Assembly: GCF_001905825.1 (NCBI RefSeq)
Contig: NZ_LIVV01000010.1
Coordinates: 186,001 to 250,000, forward strand
Source: Streptomyces sp. CB02009
GTDB lineage: Bacteria > Actinomycetota > Actinomycetes > Streptomycetales > Streptomycetaceae
Length of the DNA stretch: 64,000 nt
Reading direction: 5' to 3'
The translations under genes and the position numbers were made by a program. Below the pieces are notes generated by a model. The model saw nothing but the letters and a program-made list of their open reading frames with translations, searched no databases and had not been told where the DNA came from. This document shows, in pieces, positions 14,648 to 23,585 of the stretch. Each line of letters opens with the position of its first letter. Position 1 is the first letter of the stretch.

Positions 14648-16408
14648 TCAGACGACGCCGAGTTCGACGCCCGGCTCCCCGTCCCCCTCCAGTTCCAGCA
14701 GCCACACCTCGTTCGTGCCCTCCCGCAGCACCGGGCCCGGGACGAACAGCGCCTCCTGCGGCCCCGCCGACCAGTACCGGCCCAGGCAGAAGCCGTTCAC
14801 CCACACGAAGCCCCGGGTCCCGCCCGGCACCCGCAGCCACGCGTCCCCCGCCCCGGCCACCGCGAGCGTCCCCCGGCGCAGGCCCGGACCGCCCCGGCCC
14901 GCCGCCGCCTCGAAGGGCACCTTGTCCACGGCCGCCGCCTCGAAGGCGTCCAGCCGCAGCCCCCGGGACCGGAACCCGTGCAGATACTGCCGCTCGTGCC
15001 GCACACCCCCGGTGATGCCCTTCGGCTCCGCCAGCCGCGGCCCGTAGTTGACCCGGCCCAGCGACTCCACCCACAGGTCGACGACCGCAGGACCCGCCAC
15101 CGGCCCGGGCAGCGACACGTCCTCCCCGTCCGAGGTGTCCAGCACCCCGGCCGCGGCCCCGTCCACGTACACCACCGCCCGGTCCCGCAGCCCCGTCACC
15201 CCCAGCGGGTACGGCTGCCGCGGCCCCGGGACCGCCACCCGGTAGCGGACCAGGCCCCGGTCCACCCCGAGCTGCTCGAAGGTCGGCGGCACCGGCGTCA
15301 CCGCCTCCTCGTCACCGAGCACCTCAAGGACCGCCTCCAGCGGAGCCCACCCGTCGAGCACGCCGGACACCGGCGCCGCGAGCCCGGCCGGCGGCTCAGG
15401 AACCTCCGGCAGCGGCCCCTCCGCGTACGCCGCGAGCACCTCCCGGAAACGCCAGAACTTCTCCGTCGGCCGCCCCGCCTCGTCCACCGGCGCGTCGTAG
15501 TCGTACGAGGTCACCGTCGCCCGCAGCGGCCCGTCGTGCAGCTCACCCGCCCGGTTCGCACCGGCCCGACCGCCGAAGTTCGTGCCCCCGTGCGCCATGT
15601 ACACGTTGACCGAGGCCCCGCACTCCAGGATTTCCCGCAGCGCCTCCGCCGCGTCCCCCGCGTCCCGCACCGCGTGCTCGGTGCCCCAGTGGTCGAACCA
15701 GCCGCACCAGAACTCCATGCACATCAGCGGCCCCGACGGCTGGTGGCGCCGCAGCGTCGCGAAACCCTCCCGCGCACCCGAACCGAAGTTCGCCGTCGCC
15801 AGCACCCCCGGCACCGAGCCGCCCGTCAGCATGTGGTCCTCGGGCCCGTCCGACGTGAACAGCGGAACGCTCACCGCGCAGCCACGCAGCAGCTCCGCCA
15901 CCCACTCCAGATAGCCCCGGTCACTGCCGTAACTGCCGTACTCGTTCTCCACCTGCACCAGGACCACCGGCCCGCCCCGGTCGATCTGCCGCTCCACCAC
16001 CTGCGGAAGCAGCCGCCGGAACCAGTCCTCCACCGGCACGAGGAACCCCGGGTCCAGCGTCCGCACCCGCCGTCCCAGCGGACCGGTCAGCCAGTGCGGC
16101 AGACCGCCGTTCTCCCACTCGGCGCAGATGTACGGCCCCGGGCGCACGATCGCCCGCATCCCGGCCCGCGCCACCGCGTCCAGGAACCGGCCCAGGGCGT
16201 CCGTGTCCACGTACCGCCCCGGCTCCGGCTCGTGCAGATTCCAGGGGACGTACGTCTCGACGCAATTGAGGCCCATCGCGCGCAGCATCCCGAGCCGGTG
16301 CTCCCACTGCGCCTCGTGCACCCGGAAGTAGTGCAGAGCCCCCGACAGGAGGCGCACCGGCCGACCGTCGAGCAGAAAGTCCTCGTCACCCACAGCGAAC
16401 GTGCTCAT
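14648..16408 (-). CDS. Beta-galactosidase, GH35 family
   Basis: A 586-residue glycosyl hydrolase family 35 enzyme. N-terminal family signature: GRPVRLLSGALHYFRV, then NCVETYVPWNLHEPEPGRY and RPGPYICAEWENGG. The acid/base is Glu156 in VENEYGSYG and the nucleophile is Glu232 in MEFWCGWFDHWG. C-terminal beta-domains run from about residue 350. It has no signal peptide, so hydrolysis of beta-galactosides is likely intracellular. Divergent from an AraC-type regulator (115-bp gap), which probably controls it. The family's substrate specificity varies. Confidence 0.93.
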   Translation of the reverse strand: MSTFAVGDEDFLLDGRPVRLLSGALHYFRVHEAQWEHRLGMLRAMGLNCVETYVPWNLHEPEPGRYVDTDALGRFLDAVARAGMRAIVRPGPYICAEWENGGLPHWLTGPLGRRVRTLDPGFLVPVEDWFRRLLPQVVERQIDRGGPVVLVQVENEYGSYGSDRGYLEWVAELLRGCAVSVPLFTSDGPEDHMLTGGSVPGVLATANFGSGAREGFATLRRHQPSGPLMCMEFWCGWFDHWGTEHAVRDAGDAAEALREILECGASVNVYMAHGGTNFGGRAGANRAGELHDGPLRATVTSYDYDAPVDEAGRPTEKFWRFREVLAAYAEGPLPEVPEPPAGLAAPVSGVLDGWAPLEAVLEVLGDEEAVTPVPPTFEQLGVDRGLVRYRVAVPGPRQPYPLGVTGLRDRAVVYVDGAAAGVLDTSDGEDVSLPGPVAGPAVVDLWVESLGRVNYGPRLAEPKGITGGVRHERQYLHGFRSRGLRLDAFEAAAVDKVPFEAAAGRGGPGLRRGTLAVAGAGDAWLRVPGGTRGFVWVNGFCLGRYWSAGPQEALFVPGPVLREGTNEVWLLELEGDGEPGVELGVV

Positions 16409-16439
16409 GGCCTCACCCTCACCCTCTGGCGGCGAAGCG

Positions 16440-16449
16440 GTCCATGGAC
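16440..16449. promoter_or_regulatory. GTCCATGGAC palindrome in the GH35/AraC divergent promoter
   Basis: A perfect 10-bp palindrome located 31 bp upstream of the beta-galactosidase start and 75 bp before the AraC-type gene start. The TTTGGAC further on (16463-16469) carries a similar half site (GGAC). It is a candidate AraC-regulator site, based on position only. Confidence 0.4.
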
Positions 16450-16523
16450 AAAGATCGTCGCAGTTTGGACGTTAGAGCCCGCCCGGCCCCGATCCGCCGG
16501 AGGGGCCGAGGAGGGGCCACCGC

Positions 16524-17411
16524 ATGTACCACACCTGGATGCGCTACTTCACGCCCAGCCCCGTCCACCACCGCCTCGGCCTCGTCTGCCTCGGCGTCGG
16601 ACTCCAGCACGGCACCCTGCCCACCGTCGGACCCCGCACCCTCGACCACCACGTGGCCGTCGTCGTCTCCGCCGGCAGCGGCTGGTACCGGGGCCCCGAC
16701 GGCCGCCGCACCACCGTCACCGCACCCGCCCTCCTCTGGCTGACGCCCGGCGCCCCCCACCATTACGGCGCCGACCCCGGCACCGGCTGGGACGAGGCCT
16801 TCGTCGACTTCTCCGGGCCCGCCACCGCCACCTACACCGAACTCGGCTACATCGAACCCGACCGGCCCGTCGTCCCCCTCGCCGACGCCGCACCCGCCCG
16901 CGCCGCCATCGGCCGGATCGCCCGCGCCGCCCGCGCCGGCAACCCCCTCCTGGAGGTCGAGACCGGCGCCGCCGTCCACGAACTCCTCGTCGCGCTCCGC
17001 CGGTCCCGCGCCGACACCAACGCCGACGGCGACCCCGTCCTCGCCGCCCTCGCCCGCGACGCCTTCCAGCCGCTCTCCGTCGCCGAACACGCCGCCCGGC
17101 ACGGCATGACCGCCGCCGAGCTGCGGACGGCCGTCCGCAGGGCCGCCGGATGCAGCCCCAAGGACTACCTGCTCACCGTGCGCCTCGGCCGCGCCAAAGA
17201 ACTCCTCGCCGCCACCGAGCTGCCCGTCGCCGCCGTCGCCCGCCGCGTCGGCTACGACGACCCGGCCTACTTCTCCCGGCTCTTCACCCGCCGCGTCGGT
17301 ACCGCCCCCATCCGCTTCCGCGAGCAGCAGGGACGTGCGGTGCACGGCGGCTGGAGCACCACCGTTCCGGATCCCGAACACCCGCCCACGATCCTCTCGA
17401 GATCCGTCTAA
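16524..17411 (+). CDS. AraC-family transcriptional regulator
   Basis: A 295-residue regulator. The N-terminal half (about 15-150) is a cupin-like sugar-sensing domain with LTPGAPHHYGADPGTGWDEAF. The C-terminal half has the double helix-turn-helix: LSVAEHAARHGMTAAELRTAV, then the second half with VAAVARRVGYDDPAYFSRLFTRRVGTAP, a near-perfect AraC signature. ATG 16524 follows GAGGAGGGG. It faces away from the GH35 gene and probably activates it on a galactoside or related sugar. It is followed directly by the chorismate mutase gene (11 bp). Confidence 0.92.
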   Translation: MYHTWMRYFTPSPVHHRLGLVCLGVGLQHGTLPTVGPRTLDHHVAVVVSAGSGWYRGPDGRRTTVTAPALLWLTPGAPHHYGADPGTGWDEAFVDFSGPATATYTELGYIEPDRPVVPLADAAPARAAIGRIARAARAGNPLLEVETGAAVHELLVALRRSRADTNADGDPVLAALARDAFQPLSVAEHAARHGMTAAELRTAVRRAAGCSPKDYLLTVRLGRAKELLAATELPVAAVARRVGYDDPAYFSRLFTRRVGTAPIRFREQQGRAVHGGWSTTVPDPEHPPTILSRSV

Positions 17412-17422
17412 GCTCGCAGATC

Positions 17423-17779
17423 ATGAGTGAGTCCCCGCGCCCCCACCAGCCCACCCCGCCGCAGGCCCCCGCCCCGTCCCAGCCCGACGAGGCCGTCCGG
17501 GCCGAGCTGACCCGGCTGCGCGAGAGCATCGACAACATCGACGCGGCGGTCGTGCACATGCTCGCCGAGCGCTTCAAGTGCACCCAGCAGGTCGGCGTCC
17601 TCAAGGCCGAGCACCAGCTGCCGCCCGCCGACCCGGCCCGCGAGGCCCGGCAGATCGCCCGGCTGCGGGAACTCGCCGGGAGCGCGAAACTGGACCCGGC
17701 CTTCGCGGAGAAACTGCTCAACTTCATCATCGCGGAGGTCATCCGCCACCACGAGACGATTGCGGACGGAGCACGCTGA
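17423..17779 (+). CDS. Chorismate mutase, AroQ type
   Basis: A 118-residue all-helical chorismate mutase (type II), converting chorismate to prephenate in Phe/Tyr synthesis. A Pro/Gln-rich tail of about 28 residues precedes LTRLRESIDNIDAAVVHMLAE, the first helix with the active-site Arg. QQVGVLKAEHQLPPADPAREA and LLNFIIAEVIRHHE complete the fold. No fused prephenate dehydratase or dehydrogenase domain is present. TAAGCT ends 8 nt before the ATG, and there is no ribosome site. The stop overlaps the asparaginase start by 1 bp (TGATG), so the two are translated together. Confidence 0.92.
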   Translation: MSESPRPHQPTPPQAPAPSQPDEAVRAELTRLRESIDNIDAAVVHMLAERFKCTQQVGVLKAEHQLPPADPAREARQIARLRELAGSAKLDPAFAEKLLNFIIAEVIRHHETIADGAR

Positions 17780-18765
17780 TGGCCCGCGTCACGGTCTTCA
17801 CCCTCGGAGGGACCATCTCCGCACGAGGCGGTGACGCGGCCCGCATGAGCGGCCAGGAGGTCCTCGCCGAACTCGGCGGCGACCACGACGTCGTACTGAA
17901 CGACTTCCGCCGCGTCCCCAGCTCCACCCTCACCCACGCCGACCTCGCCGCGCTCGCCGCCGAGGTCCGCGCCACCGTCGCCGCCGGCTCCGGCGTCGTC
18001 GTCGTCCAGGGCACCGACACCCTGGAGGAGACCGCCTTCCTCCTCGACCTGCTCTGCATCACCGAGCAGCCGATCGTCGTCACCGGCGCCATGCGCCGCC
18101 CCGACCTGCCCGGCGCCGACGGCCCCGCCAACCTGGCCGCCGCCCTCGCCGTCGCCGGCCACCCCGCCTGCCGGAACCTCGGCGTCCTCGTCGTCCTCGC
18201 CGACGAGATCCACGCCGCCCGCCTCGCCCGCAAGACCCACACGACCTCCGTCGCCACCTTCGCCTCACCCGGCGCGGGGCCGCTCGGCACCGTCGTCGAA
18301 GGCGAACCCCGCATCCTGCTCCGCCCCGCCGTCCAGGCCGCGTTCTGCCCGCTGCGGCTCGACCCCGACGTACGGGTGGCCCTGATCACCCTCTCCCTGG
18401 GCGACCGGGGCGAACTCCTCGACGCCGTCGACCACCGCTTCCAGGGCCTCGTCGTCGCCGCCTTCGGCGCCGGCCACGCCCCCGCCCGGCTCGTCGAACC
18501 CCTCGCCGAGATCGCCCGCCGCATCCCGGTCGTCCTCGCCTCCCGCACCGGAAGCGGCCCGACCCTCTCGGACACCTACCGCGGCCCCGGATCCGAATAC
18601 GACCTGCTGCACCACGGACTGATCCCGGCCGGCCCCCTCGACCCCGCCAAGGCCCGGATCCTGCTCCACACGCTGCTCTCCAGCGGAGCGGCCGGCCCGG
18701 CAGGCTACGACCGCCCCCGGATCACCGCCGCCTTCGCCCACCTGAACGGCTCAGGACTCGCCTGA
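17779..18765 (+). CDS. L-asparaginase
   Basis: A 328-residue type-I/II bacterial asparaginase: VFTLGGTIS at residues 6-14 contains the nucleophilic Thr12, and VVVVQGTDTLEETAF carries the second catalytic Thr-Asp. It hydrolyses asparagine to aspartate and ammonia. There is no signal peptide, so it acts in the cytoplasm. It is directly coupled to the chorismate mutase stop by a TGATG overlap, an odd metabolic pairing that may only reflect cotranscription. The downstream gap to pepN is 93 bp. Confidence 0.9.
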   Translation: MARVTVFTLGGTISARGGDAARMSGQEVLAELGGDHDVVLNDFRRVPSSTLTHADLAALAAEVRATVAAGSGVVVVQGTDTLEETAFLLDLLCITEQPIVVTGAMRRPDLPGADGPANLAAALAVAGHPACRNLGVLVVLADEIHAARLARKTHTTSVATFASPGAGPLGTVVEGEPRILLRPAVQAAFCPLRLDPDVRVALITLSLGDRGELLDAVDHRFQGLVVAAFGAGHAPARLVEPLAEIARRIPVVLASRTGSGPTLSDTYRGPGSEYDLLHHGLIPAGPLDPAKARILLHTLLSSGAAGPAGYDRPRITAAFAHLNGSGLA

Positions 18766-18858
18766 GAACACCGGGAAACCCCCCGGAGGACGGACCAGGA
18801 CAAGGTCAGGACCCCACCACCCCTGCCCGACGCCGAACGCATCGGGCAGCATAGGGCC

Positions 18859-21342
18859 ATGTCCGTACTGACGCGCGACGAAGCGCAGACCCGTGCCCAG
18901 CTCCTCGACGTCCAGCACTACAGCGTGGACCTCGACCTCACCACCGGCGACGAGACCTTCGAATCGACCAGCCTCATCCGGTTCACCGCCCGTACCGCCG
19001 GGGACACCTTCGTCGAGCTGAAGCCCGAAACCCTGCACTCCGCCCTCCTCGACGACGAACCCCTCGACGTCACCACCCTGGACGGCAACCGCCTCCCGCT
19101 GCGCCTGAGCGAGGGCGAGCACGTCCTGCGGATCAGTACGACCATGCGCTACTCCCGCACCGGCGAGGGCATGCACCGGTTCGCCGACCCCAGCGACGGC
19201 GCGTCGTACGTCTACACCCAGCTCTTCATGGAGGACGTCCAGCGCGTCTTCGCCGCCTTCGACCAGCCCGACCTCAAGGCCGTCTTCGAGACCGCCGTCA
19301 CGGCCCCCGAGGGCTGGACCGTCCTCGCCAACGGCATCACCGAGCAGCACTCCGACGGCATCTGGCGCTCCGCCGCCACCCCGCCGCTCTCCACCTACTT
19401 CGTGTGCGTCGCCGCCGGCCCCTGGCACTCCGTCCGCACCGAGCACGCCGGGCTGCCCTTCGGCATCCACTGCCGCCGCTCCCTCGCCCCCCACCTCGAC
19501 GCCGACGCCGACGAGATCCTCGCCGTCACCAAGGCCTGCTACGACCGGTTCCACGAGAAGTTCGACGAGCCGTACCCCTTCGACTCCTACGACCAGGCCT
19601 TCGTCCCCGAGTTCAACGCCGGCGCCATGGAGAACCCCGGCCTCGTCACCTTCCGCGACGAGTTCGTCTTCCGCTCCGCCGTCACCGTCACCGAGCGGCA
19701 GACCCGCGCCATGGTCATCGCCCACGAGATGGCCCACATGTGGTTCGGCGACCTCGTCACCCTGCGCTGGTGGGACGACATCTGGCTGAACGAGTCCTTC
19801 GCCGAGTACATGGGCTACCAGACCGTCAACGAGGCCTGCTCCGACCTCTTCCCCGACACCTGGGTCGACTTCGGCGTCACCCGGAAGGCCTGGGGGTACG
19901 AGGCGGACCAGCGGCCCTCCACCCACCCCGTCGCCCCCGACCCGGAAGCCGTCCCCGACACCGCCTCCGCCCTCCTCAACTTCGACGGCATCTCGTACGC
20001 CAAGGGCGCCTCCGCCCTCCGCCAGCTCGTCACCTGGCTCGGCGAGAAGGACTTCCTCGCCGGCATCAACATCCACTTCAAGCGCCACAAGTTCGGCAAC
20101 GCCACCCTCGCCGACTTCATCGACAACCTCGCGGCCGCCACCGACCGCGACGTCCACGCCTGGGCCGACCAGTGGCTCCGCACCACCGGCGTCGACACCC
20201 TCACCCCCGCCCTCACCGGCGAAGGCCTCCACTGGAAGCTCACCGTCGACCGCGACGGCAGCCGCCCGCACCGGGTCGCCGCCGGCCTCTACGACCGCGA
20301 CCCCTCCGGCGAACTCGTCCTCCGCGAACGCCGCGAACTCGACGTACCCCAGACCGAACCCGCCGAACTCACCGGCCCCCGCCCCGCCCTCGTCGTCCTC
20401 AACGACCAAGACCTCACCTACGCCAAGCTCCGCTTCGACCAGCCGTCCCTGGAAGCCGCCCTGCGCGGCCTCTCCCGCATCCCCGACGCGCTGACCCGCG
20501 CGGTGATCTGGAACGCCCTGCGCGACATGGTCCGCGACGGCGACCTCCGCCCCGCCGACTACCTCGAGGTCGCCCTCGCGCACCTCACCGAGGAGACCGA
20601 ACTCGCCCTCGTCCAGGGCGTCCTCGGCTTCGCCCGCACCCAGATCGCCGACCGGTACGTCACCGAGGAGGAGCGCCCCGCCGCCCTCTCCACCATCCGG
20701 CAGATCGCCCGCGCCCTGCTGCGGCGCACCGAGGACGGCGAGGCGCCCGGCCTGCGCCTCACCGCCGTCCGCGCCCTCATCGACAGCGCGACCACCCCCG
20801 ACCAGATCGCCTCCTGGCTCGACGAGGGCACCGTCCACGGCGGCCCCGAACTCGACCCGGAGCTGCGCTGGCGCATCCTCGCCCGCCTCGCCGTCCTCGG
20901 CGCCACCGACGAGCCGACGATCGCCGCCGAACTGGAGCGGGACCCGAGCGCCACCGGCCAGGAGGGCGCCGCCCGCTGCCGCGCCGCGCTCCCCACGGCG
21001 GAGGCCAAGGCCGCGGCCTGGTCGGCCCTCTTCGACACCGACGACCTCTCCAACTACCTCTTCACCGCCACCGCCCAGGGCTTCTGGCAGCCGGAACAGG
21101 CGGAACTCGTCCGCGACTACGTCCCCCGCTTCTACCCGGCGGCCATCGCCCTCGGCGCCAGGCGCGGCGCCGCGATGGCCGAGGCGGCCGGCCGCTACGC
21201 CTTCCCGTCGTACGCGATCGACCGGGAATCCCTCGCCCTGGGGGAGCGGCACCTGACGGACGAGATGATCCCGGCGCTCCGCCGCAAACTGGTCGACCAA
21301 CTGGACGACCTGACCCGAGCCCTCACCGCCCACACCGCCTGA
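18859..21342 (+). CDS. pepN: Aminopeptidase N (M1 family)
   Basis: A 827-residue M1 zinc metallopeptidase that removes N-terminal residues from peptides. The exopeptidase motif GAMEN spans residues 255-259. The zinc site HEMAH covers 289-293, with the third ligand Glu312 in LNESFAEYMGY. The N-terminal beta-saddle covers about 10-200 and the helical C-terminal domain follows from about 450. No signal, so intracellular. A CAGCAT hexamer ends 6 nt before the ATG with no clear ribosome site, suggesting a leaderless mRNA. Long open frames on the opposite strand are shadow frames from high-GC bias. Confidence 0.95.
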   Translation: MSVLTRDEAQTRAQLLDVQHYSVDLDLTTGDETFESTSLIRFTARTAGDTFVELKPETLHSALLDDEPLDVTTLDGNRLPLRLSEGEHVLRISTTMRYSRTGEGMHRFADPSDGASYVYTQLFMEDVQRVFAAFDQPDLKAVFETAVTAPEGWTVLANGITEQHSDGIWRSAATPPLSTYFVCVAAGPWHSVRTEHAGLPFGIHCRRSLAPHLDADADEILAVTKACYDRFHEKFDEPYPFDSYDQAFVPEFNAGAMENPGLVTFRDEFVFRSAVTVTERQTRAMVIAHEMAHMWFGDLVTLRWWDDIWLNESFAEYMGYQTVNEACSDLFPDTWVDFGVTRKAWGYEADQRPSTHPVAPDPEAVPDTASALLNFDGISYAKGASALRQLVTWLGEKDFLAGINIHFKRHKFGNATLADFIDNLAAATDRDVHAWADQWLRTTGVDTLTPALTGEGLHWKLTVDRDGSRPHRVAAGLYDRDPSGELVLRERRELDVPQTEPAELTGPRPALVVLNDQDLTYAKLRFDQPSLEAALRGLSRIPDALTRAVIWNALRDMVRDGDLRPADYLEVALAHLTEETELALVQGVLGFARTQIADRYVTEEERPAALSTIRQIARALLRRTEDGEAPGLRLTAVRALIDSATTPDQIASWLDEGTVHGGPELDPELRWRILARLAVLGATDEPTIAAELERDPSATGQEGAARCRAALPTAEAKAAAWSALFDTDDLSNYLFTATAQGFWQPEQAELVRDYVPRFYPAAIALGARRGAAMAEAAGRYAFPSYAIDRESLALGERHLTDEMIPALRRKLVDQLDDLTRALTAHTA

Positions 21343-22148
21343 CGAACCGCCCGGGGTCGGTGACCCGCCCCGGGCCGGGCTCGGCTCCGACCCCGCGCCG
21401 GGCCCCCGCCGGGCCGGTTCGGCTCCCGCCTGGCGTCGGGCCCCCGCCCGACCGGGCGGGCGCCCGCCCCCGCGCGTGCCTCCGCCCGGCCGGGGCGGCG
21501 CCCACCCGTCCGCGTGCGCCCGCCCGCCACGGGCACCCGCCCCGCTCGGGCTGCGCCCACCCGCCGGGGCGGATCCCACCCCCGCCACCCCCGTTGTGGG
21601 CATCTGTTCCGCTGGGGCGTGGGGGTCCCCCCGGACGGAGTCTGGGGGAGGGTGGGCACAACGGAACGGCGCCCGTTGCCGGGCCTAGGCTTCCGCGCCT
21701 GTACCCGCACCACTGGTGCGGCGCTGTTGGGGTGGGGCTTCAGGCACAAGGGGCGGAGGCGCCGCCAAGGGCGCCGTCCCGTGTGCCCACCCGTCCCGCC
21801 CCAGCGGGACGATTGCCCACACGGGGGTGGGCGAGGGTGCAGCCCGCACGGCGGCGCCGCCCACACGGTGGCGCGGCCCGCACGGGCCGTGGGCGGGGGC
21901 GCTGCCCGCTGGGGGCGGCGGGGCCCGCACGTCGCGGGTGGCCCCAGGCGGGGGTGCTGCCCGCAAGGCAGCGGGGGCGCGGGGCCCGCGAGCAGGTCGG
22001 CAGGGACGCCGCGTGGCCCGCACGGCGAGCGCCCCCTAGCACGAGGCGGAGGTGTCGTTCAGGCCGTGCGCGGCAAGGCGTCACCCGTTCGGGTTATAGC
22101 CGGCCACTCCCCGGACATACCCCCACAACCCCCGGCACCCTGTCGTCC
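21343..22148. repeat. 806-bp repeat-rich gap without a gene
   Basis: The gap after pepN contains dense inverted and direct GC-rich repeats. Seen: CCGTTGTG at 21591-21598 and CACAACGG at 21657-21664 (perfect inverted repeat); inside it a GGGGGTCCCCCC palindrome of a type I have often seen between Streptomyces genes. A second related arm lies at 21793-21822, inverted relative to 21593-21621. GGCCCGCAC and GGGGGCGC blocks recur from 21840 to 22020. No reading frame here has protein-like composition. Confidence 0.65.
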
Positions 22149-23585
22149 ATGCGTGCCGAACCCCCACCCCTCGCCGCCGATCCCACCGCCCTGAGCCGCC
22201 TCCTCGGCACCACCCTCGACGCCCTCCGCGACGGCGCCCGGACCCGCGGCGGCCCGCTTCCGGCCGGGGGTCCCGAGGCCGTCGCGCGGCGGGTGCGGGA
22301 GGCGCTGGGGGAGCCGCTGCCCGAGACGGGCCACGGCGCCGACGAGGCACTCCGTACCCTCGTGCGGGTCCTCGCGGAGGGCGCCGCCGACCCCGCCCAC
22401 CCCCTCTGCGCCGCCCATCTCCACACCCCGCCCCTCGCCCTCGCCGCCGCCGCAGACCTCGCCGCCTCCGCCCTCAACCCGTCCATGGACTCCTGGGACC
22501 AGGCCCCCGCCGCCTCCGCGATCGAGGACCGGGTGACGGCCGCCCTCGCCGCCGAGGTCTTCCCGGACGCCCCGCGGCCCGACGCGCTCGTCACCACCGG
22601 CGGCACCGAGTCCAACCAGCTCGCCCTGCTCCTCGCACGCGAACGCCAGGGCCGCCAGGGCCGCGCCGTCCGCACCGTCGTCGGCGCGAACGCCCACCAC
22701 TCCTTCCAGCGGGCCGCCTGGCTTCTCGGCCTCCCGGAGCCGGTCGTGGTGCCCACCCCGCGCGGCACCCTGGACCCGGCCGCCGTGCGCGAGGCACTGG
22801 CCGCCCTCAGCGGCCCGGTCCTCGTCGTGGCGACCGCGGGAACCACCGACGAGGGCCTCATCGACCCGATCCCCGCCCTGGCCGACCTCTGCGCCGACTA
22901 CCGCGCCGACGACCGCACCGACAACCGCGCCGACCTCCCCGAGTACCGGCACGCCGACCTCCACGTCGACGCCGCCTACGGAGGCCCCCTCCTCTTCAGC
23001 CGCACCCACCGCCCCCTCCTCGACGGCCTGGCCCGCGCCCGTACCGTCACCGTCGACCTGCACAAACTGGGCTGGCAGCCGGCCGCCGCCGGACTCCTCG
23101 CCGTACGGGACGCCGCCGACCTCGCCGTACTGGGCCACACCGCCGCCTACCTCAACGCCGACGACGACACCGAGGCCGGCCTCCCCGACCTCCTCGGCCG
23201 CTCCCTGCGCACCACCCGCCGCCCCGACGTCCTCAAGACCGCCGTCACCCTCCGCGCCCTCGGCCGCGCCGGACTCGGCGAGCTCGTCGACGCCTGCATG
23301 GACCGGGCGCAGGAGCTGGCGGACCTCGTCGAGAAGGCACCGGGGCTCGACCTCCGGGCCCGCCCCACCCTCACCACCGTCCTCTTCCGGCCGAACGGCC
23401 CCGGCGTCACCGACGGGACCGTCGCCGCCGTCCGCCGCACCCTCCTCGCCGAGGGCCGCGCCGTCCTCGGCCGCGCCGAGGCGGACGGCCGCCTCTGGCT
23501 CAAGGCCACCCTGCTCAACCCCCACGCCACCTCCGGCGACCTGGCCCAGCTCATCACCCTCGTGGAAGGCAGCACGCACCGATGA
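22149..23585 (+). CDS. PLP-dependent group II amino-acid decarboxylase (siderophore type)
   Basis: A 478-residue pyridoxal-phosphate decarboxylase. The domain has NPSMDSWDQAPAASAIED, TTGGTESNQLAL, HHSFQRAAWLLG (the His that stacks on PLP), HVDAAYGGPL, and VDLHKLGWQP with the PLP Lys306. It probably decarboxylates lysine or ornithine to the diamine used in a hydroxamate siderophore, as DesA does for desferrioxamine, but DesA itself starts quite differently, so this is a divergent paralogue. The stop overlaps the N-hydroxylase start by 4 bp (ATGA). I see no DmdR iron box upstream. The exact substrate is unproven; 2,4-diaminobutyrate or glutamate decarboxylase is less likely. Confidence 0.8.
   Translation: MRAEPPPLAADPTALSRLLGTTLDALRDGARTRGGPLPAGGPEAVARRVREALGEPLPETGHGADEALRTLVRVLAEGAADPAHPLCAAHLHTPPLALAAAADLAASALNPSMDSWDQAPAASAIEDRVTAALAAEVFPDAPRPDALVTTGGTESNQLALLLARERQGRQGRAVRTVVGANAHHSFQRAAWLLGLPEPVVVPTPRGTLDPAAVREALAALSGPVLVVATAGTTDEGLIDPIPALADLCADYRADDRTDNRADLPEYRHADLHVDAAYGGPLLFSRTHRPLLDGLARARTVTVDLHKLGWQPAAAGLLAVRDAADLAVLGHTAAYLNADDDTEAGLPDLLGRSLRTTRRPDVLKTAVTLRALGRAGLGELVDACMDRAQELADLVEKAPGLDLRARPTLTTVLFRPNGPGVTDGTVAAVRRTLLAEGRAVLGRAEADGRLWLKATLLNPHATSGDLAQLITLVEGSTHR

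Noticed and set aside
18751..21603. 950-codon open frame opposite pepN
   Set aside because: Gly/Val/Glu/Asp-rich shadow of the pepN codons in the complementary frame, no domain.
22060..22148. DmdR/iron-box site upstream of the decarboxylase
   Set aside because: I looked for a TTAGGTTAGG-like 19-bp palindrome in this gap and found none.
21195..22199. Several Arg/Pro/Gly-rich open frames in the repeat gap after pepN
   Set aside because: Composition follows the GC-rich repeats on both strands, and no ribosome site or family motif is present.
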